Shown here: positions 41,272 to 58,075 of the stretch, piece by piece
How positions within the stretch are numbered: position 1 is the stretch's first letter
How the letters are laid out: each line of letters opens with the position of its first letter
Source of the DNA: Anaeromyces robustus
Lineage: Eukaryota > Neocallimastigomycota > Neocallimastigomycetes > Neocallimastigales > Neocallimastigaceae
Direction: 5' to 3'
NCBI GenBank assembly: GCA_002104895.1
Contig: MCFG01000031.1
Span: forward strand, 58,501-122,500
Length of the DNA: 64,000 bases
The notes under the pieces: generated by a model
Databases searched by the model: none
What the model was told of the DNA's origin: nothing
What the model saw: the letters and a program-made list of their open reading frames with translations, nothing else
Position numbers and translations under genes: made by a program

Positions 41272-42574
41272 AAAAAAGCAGTAATAATAATAATCAATAA
41301 AAATTAAAAAGAAAAAGAAAAAAAAAAAAAAAAAAAAGAAATCCAATTGAAAAAACAGGAATATGAAAGAATATAATATAATTAATAATAATCATAATAA
41401 CAATGAAATACAATGATATTAGTAAAAATAACAAATTGGTTATTTCTCTTTTTAAATAATTAAAAAGAAAATAAATGAAAAGTAAAATAAAAATAAAAAT
41501 AAAAATAAAAATAAAAAAATAGTTAATTAATATATATATATAAAAAATCAATATATATTATATAAAATAGAATAAAATAGAAAAAAAAAAAAAACTATTA
41601 TATATATTTATATATATTATATAAAGGCATATTTATTTAATTAAATCTATATCTATGTTTACTAATTATTTAAAAATTAATAACACCAAATGTTTTTATA
41701 ATATAAAACCTAATATATTTAAAAATAATATATATACAAATATATTAATAATATTTCATAACACACCAATTAATATTCAATTTTTTTTTTATTTTCTAAT
41801 TAAATCCATATAAATAAAGAAATAAATTTTATGATTATTTATTCAAATTATATTAATATCGGTTTCATTAAACACATTAATATTTAATTTTTTTTTTTTT
41901 TTTTTTTTTTTCATTATCTAATTAAATTCATATTAAAAAATTTTTTGTAATATTCAAATCTTTTATTATCTAATTATTTTCATAAAAATAAATAAATATT
42001 TTTTAATTTATTTTTAATCTAATATTTTATGACGCATAATAATTAGTCATAAAAAAATACATATTATTTTATAACATAATTTAACATATTATTTAAGTTC
42101 TTATTATTTTTTTTTATGATTTTTATTATTCTTTATAGGTCTATTTTTTTTTTTTTCTGTATTATTCTTTATAGGATCTATTTTTTTTTTCTGTTTTTCT
42201 GTTTTTCTGTATTATTTTTTAAGAATTTATTATATATTAGTAATTTTTTTATTATATTAATTTTTATTATATTAACTTAAAAAGTATTAAAAAATAAATC
42301 AGTTTATTAATTTATTTTTTATTTTTTATTTTTTTTTTTTTATATTATTTAATTGTTTTAGTTTTTTTTTTTTTTTTTTTTAATTTTTAATTTTTTTTTT
42401 TTATTATTTTTGTTGATTTTTTTATAATTTTTTTGTTATATTTTTAACATTTTTTTTTTGTTCATCATTTCCAGAATAATGATAATAAATATTGATTGAA
42501 GAGCTAATTGCTTCTTCATTAATGTCATGATAAATTATTGTAAATTTCTTCCAATAATTTTCCAATTTAGTCAT
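41027..42574. other. Convergent intergenic region
   Basis: The 3' flanks of the Skt5-like and symporter genes: poly(A) near 41240-41330, then poly(T) on the symporter side. From 42120 to 42200 a short TTCTTTATAGG..CTATTTTTTTTTT unit occurs twice. Nothing else was recognised. Confidence 0.6.
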
Positions 42575-44317
42575 CTACCAGAAGTAAATGTAGAAGATAA
42601 CATGGACAATCATAATAACAACACTGTTGATAATATCTACAGCATTCCAGGATCTACGAGTTTCTTCCTTTTGCTCTGGAGTTGCATATCCAAAACAAAT
42701 ACCTTTAATTTGTTCTTCACTTGGTTTTTCAGTAAATAAGGTAATAACAATTAAAAGGACGATACAGGATACGAAATTGATAACACAGAAAGAGTAAACA
42801 TTCATAAATTTGAAGATGTAAGTAAATACATTGACAGATGATGGATCAACAATCATAGTAACAAGACGGATAGCACCAACAATAATACCATAGAGAAGAG
42901 TCCACATACCAGCCTTTGCAGAAGTTTTTTTCCAAGAAACACCTAATAAAAATACAGAAGCAATAGATGGTGAAAGAAGACTATGGATACTTTGGAGATA
43001 ACTGTATAAACTATCACCCATCTTTCTAATAACGAAAATCCATAATACACCTAAAACAACAATAACTACAGTGGCAATACGACCGATTACGACAAGTTTC
43101 TTTTCTTCAGTATTAGGACGGTATCTCTTGTAGATATCAATGGTGAAAAGTGTAGCAGAAGAATTAAATAATGAAGCAAGGGAACTCATAAGAGCAGCAA
43201 GAATACCACAGATGACAACACCTTTAAGACCAATTGGTAAAAGAGTATTAACAAGCATTGGGAAAGCAATATCTGGATTTTTAACAAATTTACCATCTGG
43301 AGCATTTGGATCTAATTGTAAAGCAGCAGCTAAACTCTTACCAATATCAGTGTTTGAAGAAGCAGCAAGAGCAAAAGCAAGCATACCTGGAATAAGGAAA
43401 AAGAAAACTGGAGTAAGCTTTAAGTAAGCACCGAAAATAGTACCACGAATAGATTCCTTTTGGTTCTTACCAGAAAGAACTCTTTGAACAATGTATTGAT
43501 CAGTACACCAATACCAGAAACCAATAATAGCAGAACCAAAGAGAGCACCATACCATGGGAAATTTTCATCCTTACCAGAACGCATTAAATTAACCATAGA
43601 ATCACCATAATTATTAACTTTTTGTCCTCCACAAATTTCCATCATTTTGCCCCATCCACCAAGTTCATTAAGACTCATAATAAGAATAACAAGAGAACCA
43701 AGAAGAAGGATAGGAGTTTGAAGGACAGATGTCTTAAGAACAGATTCCATACCTCCAATAACAGTATAGATAGCAGTAATAATAACAAGACCAAAGGCAG
43801 CAACCCAGAAGTTAATACCTAATAAAGTATTAAGAGCTAAACCACCAGCAAGGACTGTAACAGATACCTTTGTAAGGATATAACTACAAAGAGAAATCAA
43901 AGTAAGAATAGTACGACAGGATCTATTGAAACGTCTTTCAAGGAATTCTGGCATAGTATAAACCATACTACGTTCATAGAATGGAACAAATACCCAACCA
44001 AGAACAAGAATTAACCAACCTTGCATTTCCCAGTGAGCTTGAGCCATACCAGCAGAAGCACCAGTACCAGCAAGACCAATAAGATGTTCAGAACCAATGT
44101 TTGAAGCAAAAATGGAGGCACCAATAGAAATCCAAGTAGCAGAACGACCACTAAGGAAATAATCGCCAGATGTTTCCTTCTTCTTCCTAGCAACATCCAA
44201 ACAAATCCAGATCATAGCAAGAGCAAAAATACCAATAACGATCCAATCCAAATAATGGAGTGAAATACGATTTAAATCAACTTCACCTACAAATGATGGA
44301 AGTAACTTCGATGACAT
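42575..44317 (-). CDS. Sodium:solute symporter (SSS family), glucose/sugar-type
   Basis: A single uninterrupted frame gives 580 residues and 13-14 hydrophobic segments. Family features in order: a GDYFLSGRS loop at 51-59, the first core helix with ASIFASNIGSEHLIGLAGTG (67-86), EFLERRFNR after the third helix, VIGGMESVLKTSVLQ, the YWCTDQYIVQRVLSG block typical of sugar SSS carriers, and the signature GILAALMSSLASLFNSSAT, whose Ser residues belong to the Na2 ion site. It should use the Na+ gradient to import a sugar or similar solute across the plasma membrane. It lacks introns and has a markedly higher G+C and more C/G-ending codons than its neighbours. This fits bacterial ancestry, strong expression-driven codon bias, or both. 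Anaerobic gut fungi are reported to carry sugar carriers of this family. The exact substrate cannot be read from sequence. Confidence 0.95.
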   Translation of the reverse strand: MSSKLLPSFVGEVDLNRISLHYLDWIVIGIFALAMIWICLDVARKKKETSGDYFLSGRSATWISIGASIFASNIGSEHLIGLAGTGASAGMAQAHWEMQGWLILVLGWVFVPFYERSMVYTMPEFLERRFNRSCRTILTLISLCSYILTKVSVTVLAGGLALNTLLGINFWVAAFGLVIITAIYTVIGGMESVLKTSVLQTPILLLGSLVILIMSLNELGGWGKMMEICGGQKVNNYGDSMVNLMRSGKDENFPWYGALFGSAIIGFWYWCTDQYIVQRVLSGKNQKESIRGTIFGAYLKLTPVFFFLIPGMLAFALAASSNTDIGKSLAAALQLDPNAPDGKFVKNPDIAFPMLVNTLLPIGLKGVVICGILAALMSSLASLFNSSATLFTIDIYKRYRPNTEEKKLVVIGRIATVVIVVLGVLWIFVIRKMGDSLYSYLQSIHSLLSPSIASVFLLGVSWKKTSAKAGMWTLLYGIIVGAIRLVTMIVDPSSVNVFTYIFKFMNVYSFCVINFVSCIVLLIVITLFTEKPSEEQIKGICFGYATPEQKEETRRSWNAVDIINSVVIMIVHVIFYIYFW

Positions 44318-44889
44318 TTTTATATCTTAAATTAAATTAAAGTTTCTTTTATTATAATTTAAATTAGATTTTGAATTATATACAACAAAAAAATTATTTT
44401 ATTTATATTCTATTTTATATTAAAAATTTTAATAATAATAAAGTTATTTATATTACTATTATTATTATTGTTTATTTACATACAATAATTCTATTTTTTT
44501 TATTTGATTTGAAAAAAAAAAAGTAAAAAAAGAACTATTTATATAATAAAAAAATTTTCAATGTAGGTTTTGATTTTATCTTGAAAAGTTTTTTTTAAAA
44601 CAAAAATTTATAAACAAAACATTTTGTTACACAAAATGATTATATTAAATTTTTACACATTGAATAAAATGATACATATATTAATAATATATATTATTTT
44701 AAATTATTTATTAATTTATTTTGATATTAGTTTATATATTAATTTGTTTATAATTTATTAAATAAATTGTTATAATTATTTAGTTAAAATATAAAATTTT
44801 ATATACATTCAATTTATGTAATATTATTTTAATATATTTCATATTATTTATGTACCAATTTCTTATTAGTTATTTAATATGTTTATTTT

Positions 44890-45299
44890 TGTATAATTTT
44901 TTTTTTTCAAATTAGAAATTAAATGTATGAAATGTATGAATGTATAACTAATATAGTAAGTAAATATACAAATATAGGTTATATTTTTTTAAAAAAAAAA
45001 AAAAAAAGAATTGAAAAAAAAAAATAAATTTCCATTTAAATTAATTTTAATTATTTTTTAATTTAATTTTTGTTTTTTGTCGTGTATTCTTTACATTACT
45101 TTAATAATATATTCGAATTAAATGAATTGCTCTAATTATTTATTTATTAAAAATATATTATTTTATATATATTAAATTATATTTCGTAATATTTATATAT
45201 AACTTTGATTTGTATAATTTTATTTCTGTTCAAATTAGAAAAAAAATATATAAACAAATCACAAATATAGTAAGTAATTGTACAAATATAGATTTATAA

Positions 45300-45330
<31 letters not shown>

Positions 45331-45430
45331 GAAAAAAAAATTGAAAAAAAAAGTAAAAAATGAATTCCATTTTTAATTAATTTAATTAAATTTTTGTTTT
45401 TTGGGTGTATTCTTTACATTACCTTAATAC
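44890..45430 (+). repeat. Diverged direct duplication, about 215 bp units
   Basis: Copy 1 (44890-45107) and copy 2 (45211-45430) share the same order of blocks: TGTATAATTTT, TTCAAATTAGAA, ATATAGTAAGTAA, a T-run then A-run, AATTGAAAAAAAA, TTCCATTT, TTTTTGTTTTTTG and GTGTATTCTTTACATTAC. They are diverged and separated by about 100 bases. Confidence 0.8.
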
Positions 45431-45968
45431 TTTTATATACTCTTTTTATCTTTTTTAATATAAGTTATAAATGAGCTGTGATGATTCAAATTATTATTTT
45501 AATTAAACTATTTAATTTTTTGAAATATATGTAAAACAAGTCTATATAAGATAAATACATGGAAATTTATAACATTTCCATATGAATATTATATATAATA
45601 AAATTTATGAAATATAAAACAAGAAATGTAAAATAATTTTGAATTTTATTTCCAATATTTTTTTATAAATGATTCCTGTCCCTACCGAACTGCCTTCCTG
45701 TAATGACAATTTTGGTGCTCCCCTACTAAATTTACTATTTATATCTAAATATAGTATTTAAAATGTTATTTATACTATTATTTCCAGAATTCACATAAAG
45801 CTCAGACTTTCATCTATTAGTGTGTGAGCGAATTTTATTTTATTAATAACATACTAATTGGAAAAGATCAATACATAAGTCTACTTATGTTATTGCCCCT
45901 GAGAAGATCAGGTATATTTGGTTTTCAAAGTATCTATATAAGTTTACATCTTTATAGTTGTCCTATAA

Positions 45969-46070
45969 CGAGATATACAACGTAGTTTAAATAAATATAT
46001 ACTTTACTTGATGAAAAAACGAGATATACAACGTAATTTAAATAAATATATACTTTACCTGATGAAAAAA
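45969..46070 (+). repeat. 51-bp tandem duplication
   Basis: Two adjacent copies begin CGAGATATACAACGTA and end TTTAC-TGATGAAAAAA, differing at two positions. They lie within the less AT-rich block at 45660-46160. Confidence 0.92.
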
Positions 46071-46717
46071 CTTGAAAAACTACCCTTTCAGTAGAGAAGA
46101 TCTAGATTATGAATTCAAAAAGCATGTCATAATAACCAGAATAAAAATTGGACAACACATTTTATTTTAAATATTTATTATTTATTATTATGGTTTTATT
46201 GTAAAATTATTGTATGCAATGTAATATAAATTTTTTATGTATCTGATAAGTGAAATTAACAAAAATGTAATAATAATTTATTAATAAGAAGAGTATAAAA
46301 TTAAATTAAATAAATTAAAATTAGTCACCTTAAAATATTTAATAAAAATAATCAATTCCTTTTAAATTATAATTAAATTTTAATTATATAATATATAATA
46401 ATTATCTTTAATACTTGATATATTTATCTTTCATATGAATAGCCATGATTCCATTATTCTAATAAAGATTTATTATAATTATTATTATTATTATTTATTA
46501 TTTATTATTTGTTATTTGTTATTTGTTATTTGTTATTTTTTTTATTATTTATTTTTTATTATTTATTATTTATTATTTATATATAGAAGTTAATATAATT
46601 TGTGTATATAATAAAAGATTTAAAAAAAATTGTATACAATAAACTGGTAATTACAATGTTTTACTAATTTGGAAAATTACATTCTAATTTATACTAATAT
46701 GGCTTATTAATAATATG

Positions 46718-46719
<2 letters not shown>

Positions 46720-46755
<36 letters not shown>
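46720..46755 (+). repeat. 36-base poly(T) tract
   Basis: Uninterrupted T run in intergenic DNA. Confidence 0.95.
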
Positions 46756-46758
<3 letters not shown>

Positions 46759-47760
46759 TGGCACACAATTTGTACGTCAACTTTATTGAATTTAAATATT
46801 AAAATACATGAATCATAAAAAAAACTTAATAATATGAAGATATATCTTTTTTTCTTTTTTTGTTTTCATCTTGTCATTAACTTCAACATTCCTCTTCAGA
46901 CCAAAAATTATTTTCGGATTTTGGATTTGATCTTAAACATAGTCATTTTTTGTCCGTTATTATTTTGTAAGAGGGTATTATTTATTTATTTATTATTTAT
47001 TGTTTTGCTATTATTATTACTATTTGTCATATTTTAACAATTTCAAAAAACATCATTGTATTCGATTAACATTTTATCTGAGTTAATATATTCTTATTAT
47101 TTTTAAAAAAAAAATTTTTGGCAAAAAAAAATTGATAAATAATTTATTAGATTTTTAATTTATTCATTTACTTAATTATATATATTTATCTGGAATATTA
47201 ATAATCATTCATATAAATCTATTTAATTTATTAAAGTACAAAGTATTATGAAATAATCGTTTTTGGGTTGTACAAGTATTTTTGTAGATTTTTTTTAAAA
47301 AAAATTCTGTAAACGTAGCACAAAAATAGATTTAATGAATAAACAATAAAAATTAAAATTAATTCTTTTAAGGAATGGGGTTAGAATCTAAATATTTTAT
47401 TAATTATCAAAAGATAGAATTTTTTAGATAGTATCTAATAAAGATAATAACCGAAATTATATTGAGGAAAAGTAATATTTAAAAATAAGTAGTAAATTTA
47501 AGAAAAGATTCTAACAGATTCCTAAATACTTGGTGGTATATTTGTTTATGAAGATTTTTTTTTTTCTTTTTAAAAGGGTACTTATATTGTAATAATCTTA
47601 AAGTAAAGCTATAGGTTCAGAAAATATAATAAATAATTTATAAAAAAACCTTATTAATCATTAATCATTAAATAACTATTGTCATATTTTATATATATAT
47701 ATTGGAAAATTATATTCTTATTTATATTAATTGTAATTTATTAATAATAGAAAAAATAAA

Positions 47761-47831
47761 TTTAATGTAAAGAAATTTTAAAAGAAATTTTAAATGAATT
47801 AGAATTACATTTAAAATTTCTTTACATTAAA
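47761..47831. repeat. Perfect 22-bp inverted repeat, 27-base spacer
   Basis: The arm TTTAATGTAAAGAAATTTTA (plus AA) at 47761-47782 is exactly complementary to 47810-47831. Confidence 0.9.
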
Positions 47832-47978
47832 GTATTTATTTATTAATTGTAATTAGATATGGTTATAAGTAAAGGGAAGTTTAAATTACTTATAATAAAT
47901 AAGTAAGTAAAATAGTAATATTCAAATATATATAATAATATTTATATTGAAAGAACACAAATGTAAAGTCTTTAAATA

Positions 47979-48178
<200 letters not shown>

Positions 48179-48559
48179 GTTTTTCTAATATATTAATTAC
48201 TTTATTAGTTATTTATTTATATTTATATTAATTATTATTTATCTTATTGTTTTAGTACAAAGATTATAAACAAAACAAATTAATTTATAACTTATAAAAA
48301 GTTTTCAAATAGTTACAAATTATTATTTAATATAATATTTTATTTTTTTTTTTTACTTTAATTTTGATTTTTTTTGCACATATACACATATATTTATTTT
48401 ATTATTATTATTTTTGTTATACAATAACTATATAATTTTTAGTTAATCATTATTTTTTAAACTTTTTTTTTTTAGTTATTTTATTTTATTCTTATTATTA
48501 TTTATTTACTTATTATTTATTTATTTATTTATTTATTATTTATTATATATTATTAATAA

Positions 48560-49049
48560 TTATTGTTGATTTGTAGAATTTCCATTGTAGGTTTCTTGTG
48601 GTTTTTTATTATCATTACGAATATCATTAATAGTACCCATTTTTCTATTTTATATATAATTAAAATTAATAAAATAAAATATGTATAAAAAATATAAATA
48701 TATAATATTCATTATAATTATTAATTATATTAAATCTAAAAAAAAAAAAAATAGATTTACTTTTCACCGCTATTCATTCGTATTTTTCCTTTCTTATAAG
48801 TAAAGTTTTGATTTTGATTTTGACTGCTATCATTTTCTTCGCCACCTTCTTCCTTTGATTTCATTGGGTCTTTAAAGATATTGAGTGATAAAATAAAAGC
48901 GTAGAAGAATAACATAAGATCTTTTAAGAAGTTAGAAGTAAAATATTTTCCAATATCAAGAGTTTGTTTTGGATTAGATGAAAATACTTTAGATACTGGC
49001 TTACAAATTAATAAATCGGTATCATCAAGATTAAGATCTAATAATGTTT

Positions 49050-49088
<39 letters not shown>

Positions 49089-50818
49089 AAAATAATTATA
49101 TAAATAATAAGAAAATATTTTAATAATTATTATATATATTATTATATAAATTAATAGTATTTTTACAATATTTTTCTTTTATTAAAAAAATCATAATCAA
49201 ATAAATAGTATTTACTTTCTTCTCCATAAGTAAATTGATGTTCTGGATATCTTGTTTCTAAGTTATATGGTTTATATATTCCTTTAGCTTTTGTAGTCTA
49301 ATTAATAAATATTTTTTATATATACATTAATTAATAAAAATATTATAGATTATTAAGTAATTATTATATTATTATGTAAATTTATATATAGTATAAAAAA
49401 TATAAAAATTATATGAAATAATTAATAATAAAATATATAATATATAAAAATGATAAAATATTGATATTTACATCATCTATCCATTTTCTAATGTCAGAAA
49501 GTTTTTGGTTTCTTTTAAATTCTTGTCTAAGTAATGATCCATCAAGATATCTTATAGACATAAGAGCATTATTACTATTACTTGTAATTTTTGATTTTTC
49601 ATTCAATAATTTTTGAAGATTTTCAGAACTACTTCCTCGACTATTCGAACTATTTCTACTCTCTCTTTCTTTTCTATCATTATTTATTTGTTCAAGAATT
49701 TGCTTTCTTCTTGCATCATTATCTTGTTTTAATTTTTTTAATTCCTCTATTCTTTCTTTTTTTTTTTCCTAATATTTTTTTTATATATATTATTATTTCC
49801 AGTTTAAAAAATTTGGTTTAATATTGTTTTGAAAATAAAATATTAAATTAAAATTTTTTTGTAATTATTAAATATTATGTCGGTTGTACGTATATTTGTA
49901 TATACATTTATATTTAAATATTGTTTAAAAAAATGTAAAGAAAATATATACAAATAGTTATTAAACATATAATATATAAATATTGACATATATGTAACAA
50001 AAATAACAATTTTTTAATATATATATATATAAATAATAATTATAATAAATATTAAAAAAAAAAAAATAGTTTTTTACATTATTTAATTCTTTTTCTTTTT
50101 GAATTTTTTCAGCTTGTGAAGATGATTTTGGACTAGTAATATTGTTATTGATATTTGAAGTATTAGTATTAGTATTAATATTAGTATTAGTATTAACATT
50201 TTGATTTTGAGTTGGAACACCAATGTTTTGATTAACTTGTTCCATATCTGAATACTTATTTATATTTTCGATAATTTTTTCTTTATTAGCTTCTACATTA
50301 AGGAAATAAACTAAACGTCCATTTTGAATAAAAACTAAACATGGACAAAAGAAAGTTGGATAAATTTGAGAAAATAAAATAAATGTTTCTGAACCTTTTT
50401 TCATTTCAATGGCAACAGATTTAGTTTTCATTAAAAATGAAATATCATTATCACTTAATAATTCCCTCATTTTTTTACTATTTTCATCATCATCTTATAA
50501 TTTTTGATATTTCAATTTTTATCAAAATGTATAATGTAATATATATTAGAAAGATTATTCATTAAATATGTATATATAAATTAAAAATGAAATTTAAATT
50601 ATAAACCATTTATATAAGAAGTTAAAAATAAAAATAAAAAATGTTTAATAATATTTTATCTTCCTTTTTTTTTTCTTTTTATTTATCATTTATTTATTCA
50701 TTCTATATTTTTAATATTTACCATAAATAAATGCAAGAAATAGTAAATTTTCAGCTTTGGTCTTTGCTACTGCATCTCCAACTGATCCTTCAAACCAAGG
50801 TGATTGTTGATTTTCCAT
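48560..50818 (-). CDS. UBX-domain ER protein, UBXN4 (erasin)-like
   Basis: Six exons are inferred: 50818-50722, 50493-50078, 49768-49472, 49297-49216, 49052-48761 and 48644-48560. Donors are GTAAAT or GTAAAA; acceptors are AAG, TAG or AAAG. All phases agree and give 422 residues. The N-terminus (SPWFEGSVGDAVAKTKAE, then LLFLAFIY) and the FILFSQIYPTFFCPCLVFI segment match the thioredoxin-like part of human UBXN4 as I recall it. A Lys/Glu coiled coil (172-210) follows, then a UBX domain at about 233-315 (SIRYLDGSLLRQEF, YPEHQFTYGEE, KTLLDLNLDDTDLLI). A hydrophobic segment at 339-357 could form the membrane hairpin. UBXN4 recruits the p97/Cdc48 ATPase to the ER for protein degradation. Cys pairs in the thioredoxin-like part are not the redox CxxC type. 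The acceptor of intron 4 directly follows a long poly(A) tract. Confidence 0.87.
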
Positions 50819-51990
50819 TATCTTTTTAAATTTGTTTTAAATATATTATTAAAATATATAAATATAACTATCTTTTTAAACTTCATAATAAAATTATTTA
50901 TATATAAATAGAAGAAAGTAGGTTAAAGTTCACATATAATAAAAATTTTAAAACAATATACATAATAATTAGTTAATATAATAAATAACAATATATATCC
51001 AATTAAAAAAATTATATAATCTATTTTACATACTTTTCTCTCTTTTATTTATTTAGTTTGTTATATACTTCTTTATCTTAGTTATAGTTATTTTTTCAAT
51101 TTTTTTTTTTTTTTTTTTTTTTTTCTTACTTTAACAGAAAAAAAGAACAAAAAAATAATAATTTAATACACTAAATTTAAAATCCTTTTTAATTAAAAGT
51201 TTTATTTAAATTTTTAACCATAATTAAGATTAGATTTTCATATTATTATGTAAGATTAAATTATTGGATTAATTATTTATTATTTAATTTTTGTATACAC
51301 AACTTATAATGTATACATAATTATTTTTTATTATTGAAAATATATATTAGATACAAAATATTTTTCAATATGTGTTAAACATTATTTTTACATAAAAATT
51401 ATAAATTCATATGTTATATATTTTTTTTAATGTAAATGTTATAGTTTTTAAAAAAATCACGTTGAATTATAATAATAAATGTTATTACTATTTATTTATT
51501 AATAATTTTATAATAATAATAATGATAATAATAATAAATAATAATTAATAATTAATAATAATAAATAATAATTAATAATAATAAATAATAAATAATAAAT
51601 AATAAATAATAAATAATAAATAATAAATAATAAATAATAAATAATAAATAATAAATAATAATTATTATAAACAAAATATTATTTTTAATTTATTTATTTT
51701 TCATTTATATATTTCATTTATATCAATAAAAATACTAAATACATTATTATAATTATTAAGATACAAAAAAACAATTATTTTTTAAAAATAAATAATTTTT
51801 AATAATAATATTAATCGTTAAGATATTTATAAAAATTTTTATTCTTTTTTTTTTTTTTTTTTTTTTTGCAAAAAATAATTTTAAATTTTTCTTTATAAAA
51901 ATGAAGAAATAAAAGAAGATAAAAAAAGCCCTTATTTTGTTAAATTATCAACTAATATTTATTTTAATTTATTGTACATTATTTCAGTTT
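50819..51990. other. Intergenic between UBX and EIF1AD-like genes
   Basis: A/T-rich. It contains an (AATAAAT)n/(AAT)n array at 51520-51662 and poly(T) runs. It is presumably the UBX gene promoter plus the EIF1AD-like gene's 3' flank. Confidence 0.6.
51520..51662 (+). repeat. (AATAATAAATAATA)n low-complexity array
   Basis: AAT and TAAATAA units alternate for about 140 bases. Confidence 0.88.
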
Positions 51991-52973
51991 TTAATCAGAT
52001 TCTTCCTCACTACTACTTTCATATACAACTCTATTAGTATTGACAAATAAATCATCATCGCTATCTTCGTCACTACTATCATAATAATGTCTATTATTAT
52101 TCTTTGGTAAATTTTCTTCACTGTCTTCATCTTCATTCTTTTTTTCATTATTTCTATGTTATTTTGATAAAAAAAATTATAAATGTTTAGTATAATATTA
52201 AATAAATAATATAAAAATTATATTTCAAATATCATTTTTAAATATTTATATAAATGTTTGAAATTAAAACATTGGATTTTAAAATTCAATTCTAAAAAAT
52301 ATAATATTTAAAATTATGAAAAATTACTTATTTAATGGAGTATTAAATTCTTCTGGCCTATAATTTAATATTAATAATTGTTAAATATTTAATTTAATTT
52401 AATGCACTGAAAAATTTAAATATGTTAAGAATCTAAACTGAATTATATAAAAGTATATACCATTTTCCAAGTGATTTTAAATGCTTTATATGTTCAGGAA
52501 ATAAAATAAATTCAATATCACCATAAAGCTTATTTTTTCTTTCTGTTGAAGGTTGAACAATAATATAATTCCCTATAAGTTAAAATAATAAATTTTATAT
52601 ATTATGTTATTATAGTTGAAAAATTAATATTTAAATATAAAAACCGGGAAAATTTTAACAAATTAATGAAATTTTAATTTTTGAAATATATCAAATCTTA
52701 TATTTTTTTATATATATATGATGATTTATTAATAGCTTTTTTATTGAATTGTTAATATTTATTGATTTAATTAATAATATAATATTAACCTCTTTTTATC
52801 CAAACTAAATTTCTAAATTTTGGTGGAAGTGTAACTAAAGTGGAGGTACCATCTGGTAATTCAGCTTCATGTATATTTTTTCCTTTTGGACCAAGCGACC
52901 TCATAATTACCTGACCTTCCTTTAATTCAGGCATTTCATTTAAAATGTTATTAGTAATACGTTTTCTTCTCAT
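51991..52973 (-). CDS. EIF1AD: EIF1AD-like S1/eIF1A-type RNA-binding protein
   Basis: Four exons are inferred: 52973-52790, 52572-52461, 52357-52328 (30 bases) and 52153-51991, with donors GTTAAT, GTATAT and GTAATT and TAG acceptors. Phases agree and give 162 residues, close to the human length of about 165. The OB-fold region is clear: QVIMRSLGPKGKNIHEAELP, LVTLPPKFRNLVWIKRG, then NYIIVQPS and GDIEFIL with HIKHLKSLGKWPEEF. The acidic tail contains SDDDLFVNTNR followed by a Ser/Glu stretch, almost word for word the tail of animal EIF1AD as I remember it. EIF1AD is an eIF1A-like protein found in the nucleus and linked to late 40S ribosome maturation. The compact size and full-length agreement make this one of the firmest assignments here. 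Confidence 0.92.
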
Positions 52974-53817
52974 TTTATTTATATATTTTTAATTTTTTAA
53001 AATTTTACTTTTTTTAAAAAAAAATTTATCCTAAATGTATTTATATTAATTAATAAATATGATTGGTTAAAAATAGTTATAAAAATTAAATCTTTTTAAA
53101 TAATTAAATTAACTTATTAAAAATATTTTCAAACTGTGTTAAACATTATAAAAAAAAAACAAATAATAGATTGATCAATATTATAAAGGCATATAAAAAA
53201 ATAATATATTCAATCTTATATAAAAAAAATTTTTTTTTCATATTTTTTTTGAGATTTATGATATTTACTATATTTTATATATATATATGTTTTCTTTTTT
53301 TATTTTATTATTATTTTATATCTATATTATATAATAATGGGTAACATTTATAAATCTTTTTTTTTTTTTTTTTTTTTTTTTTCGTTTTATTTACATCATA
53401 TAATGTTCTAAAAATTTTAAATATTGATGTTAAGTGATTATAATAAAAATAAAAATAATAAATATATAAATATTTATATTTATAGTGTTTTATTAATAAC
53501 AAATATATAAATATTTATATATAATTATTTTATTAATAATAAAACTATTACATAAAATATTACTATACTATTTTAATAAAATAAATACTTTCATTCAAAA
53601 TACTTTTAATGAAAGCATGAAAATTAATATTTATATGTAATAAAAGTTTTAAAATAAAAAACAAATTATGATAAAAAGTTTTTTTTTTATTTTTTTTTTA
53701 ATGTTTATATAAAATGATTATTATAATAAAAGAAAAATTAAAAATTAATGATTTTTTAATGAGTAATAATTAAAATATTATATGGATATTTTCTTATTTG
53801 TTGCGATTGTTAAATTA
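52974..53817. other. Intergenic between EIF1AD-like and MOK-like genes
   Basis: A/T-rich with one poly(T) run (53358-53383). No exons or sites were recognised. Confidence 0.6.

Positions 53818-58075
<4,258 letters not shown>

Noticed and set aside
43140-43822. Plus-strand frames and an extra minus frame inside the symporter gene
   Set aside because: They overlap a complete, well-conserved transporter frame and have no family features.
46834-47037. 67-residue plus frame after the poly(T) tract
   Set aside because: A hydrophobic Phe/Leu stretch typical of T-rich DNA, with no splice context. The slightly better middle part (NFNIPLQTKNYFR) was not enough to call a gene.
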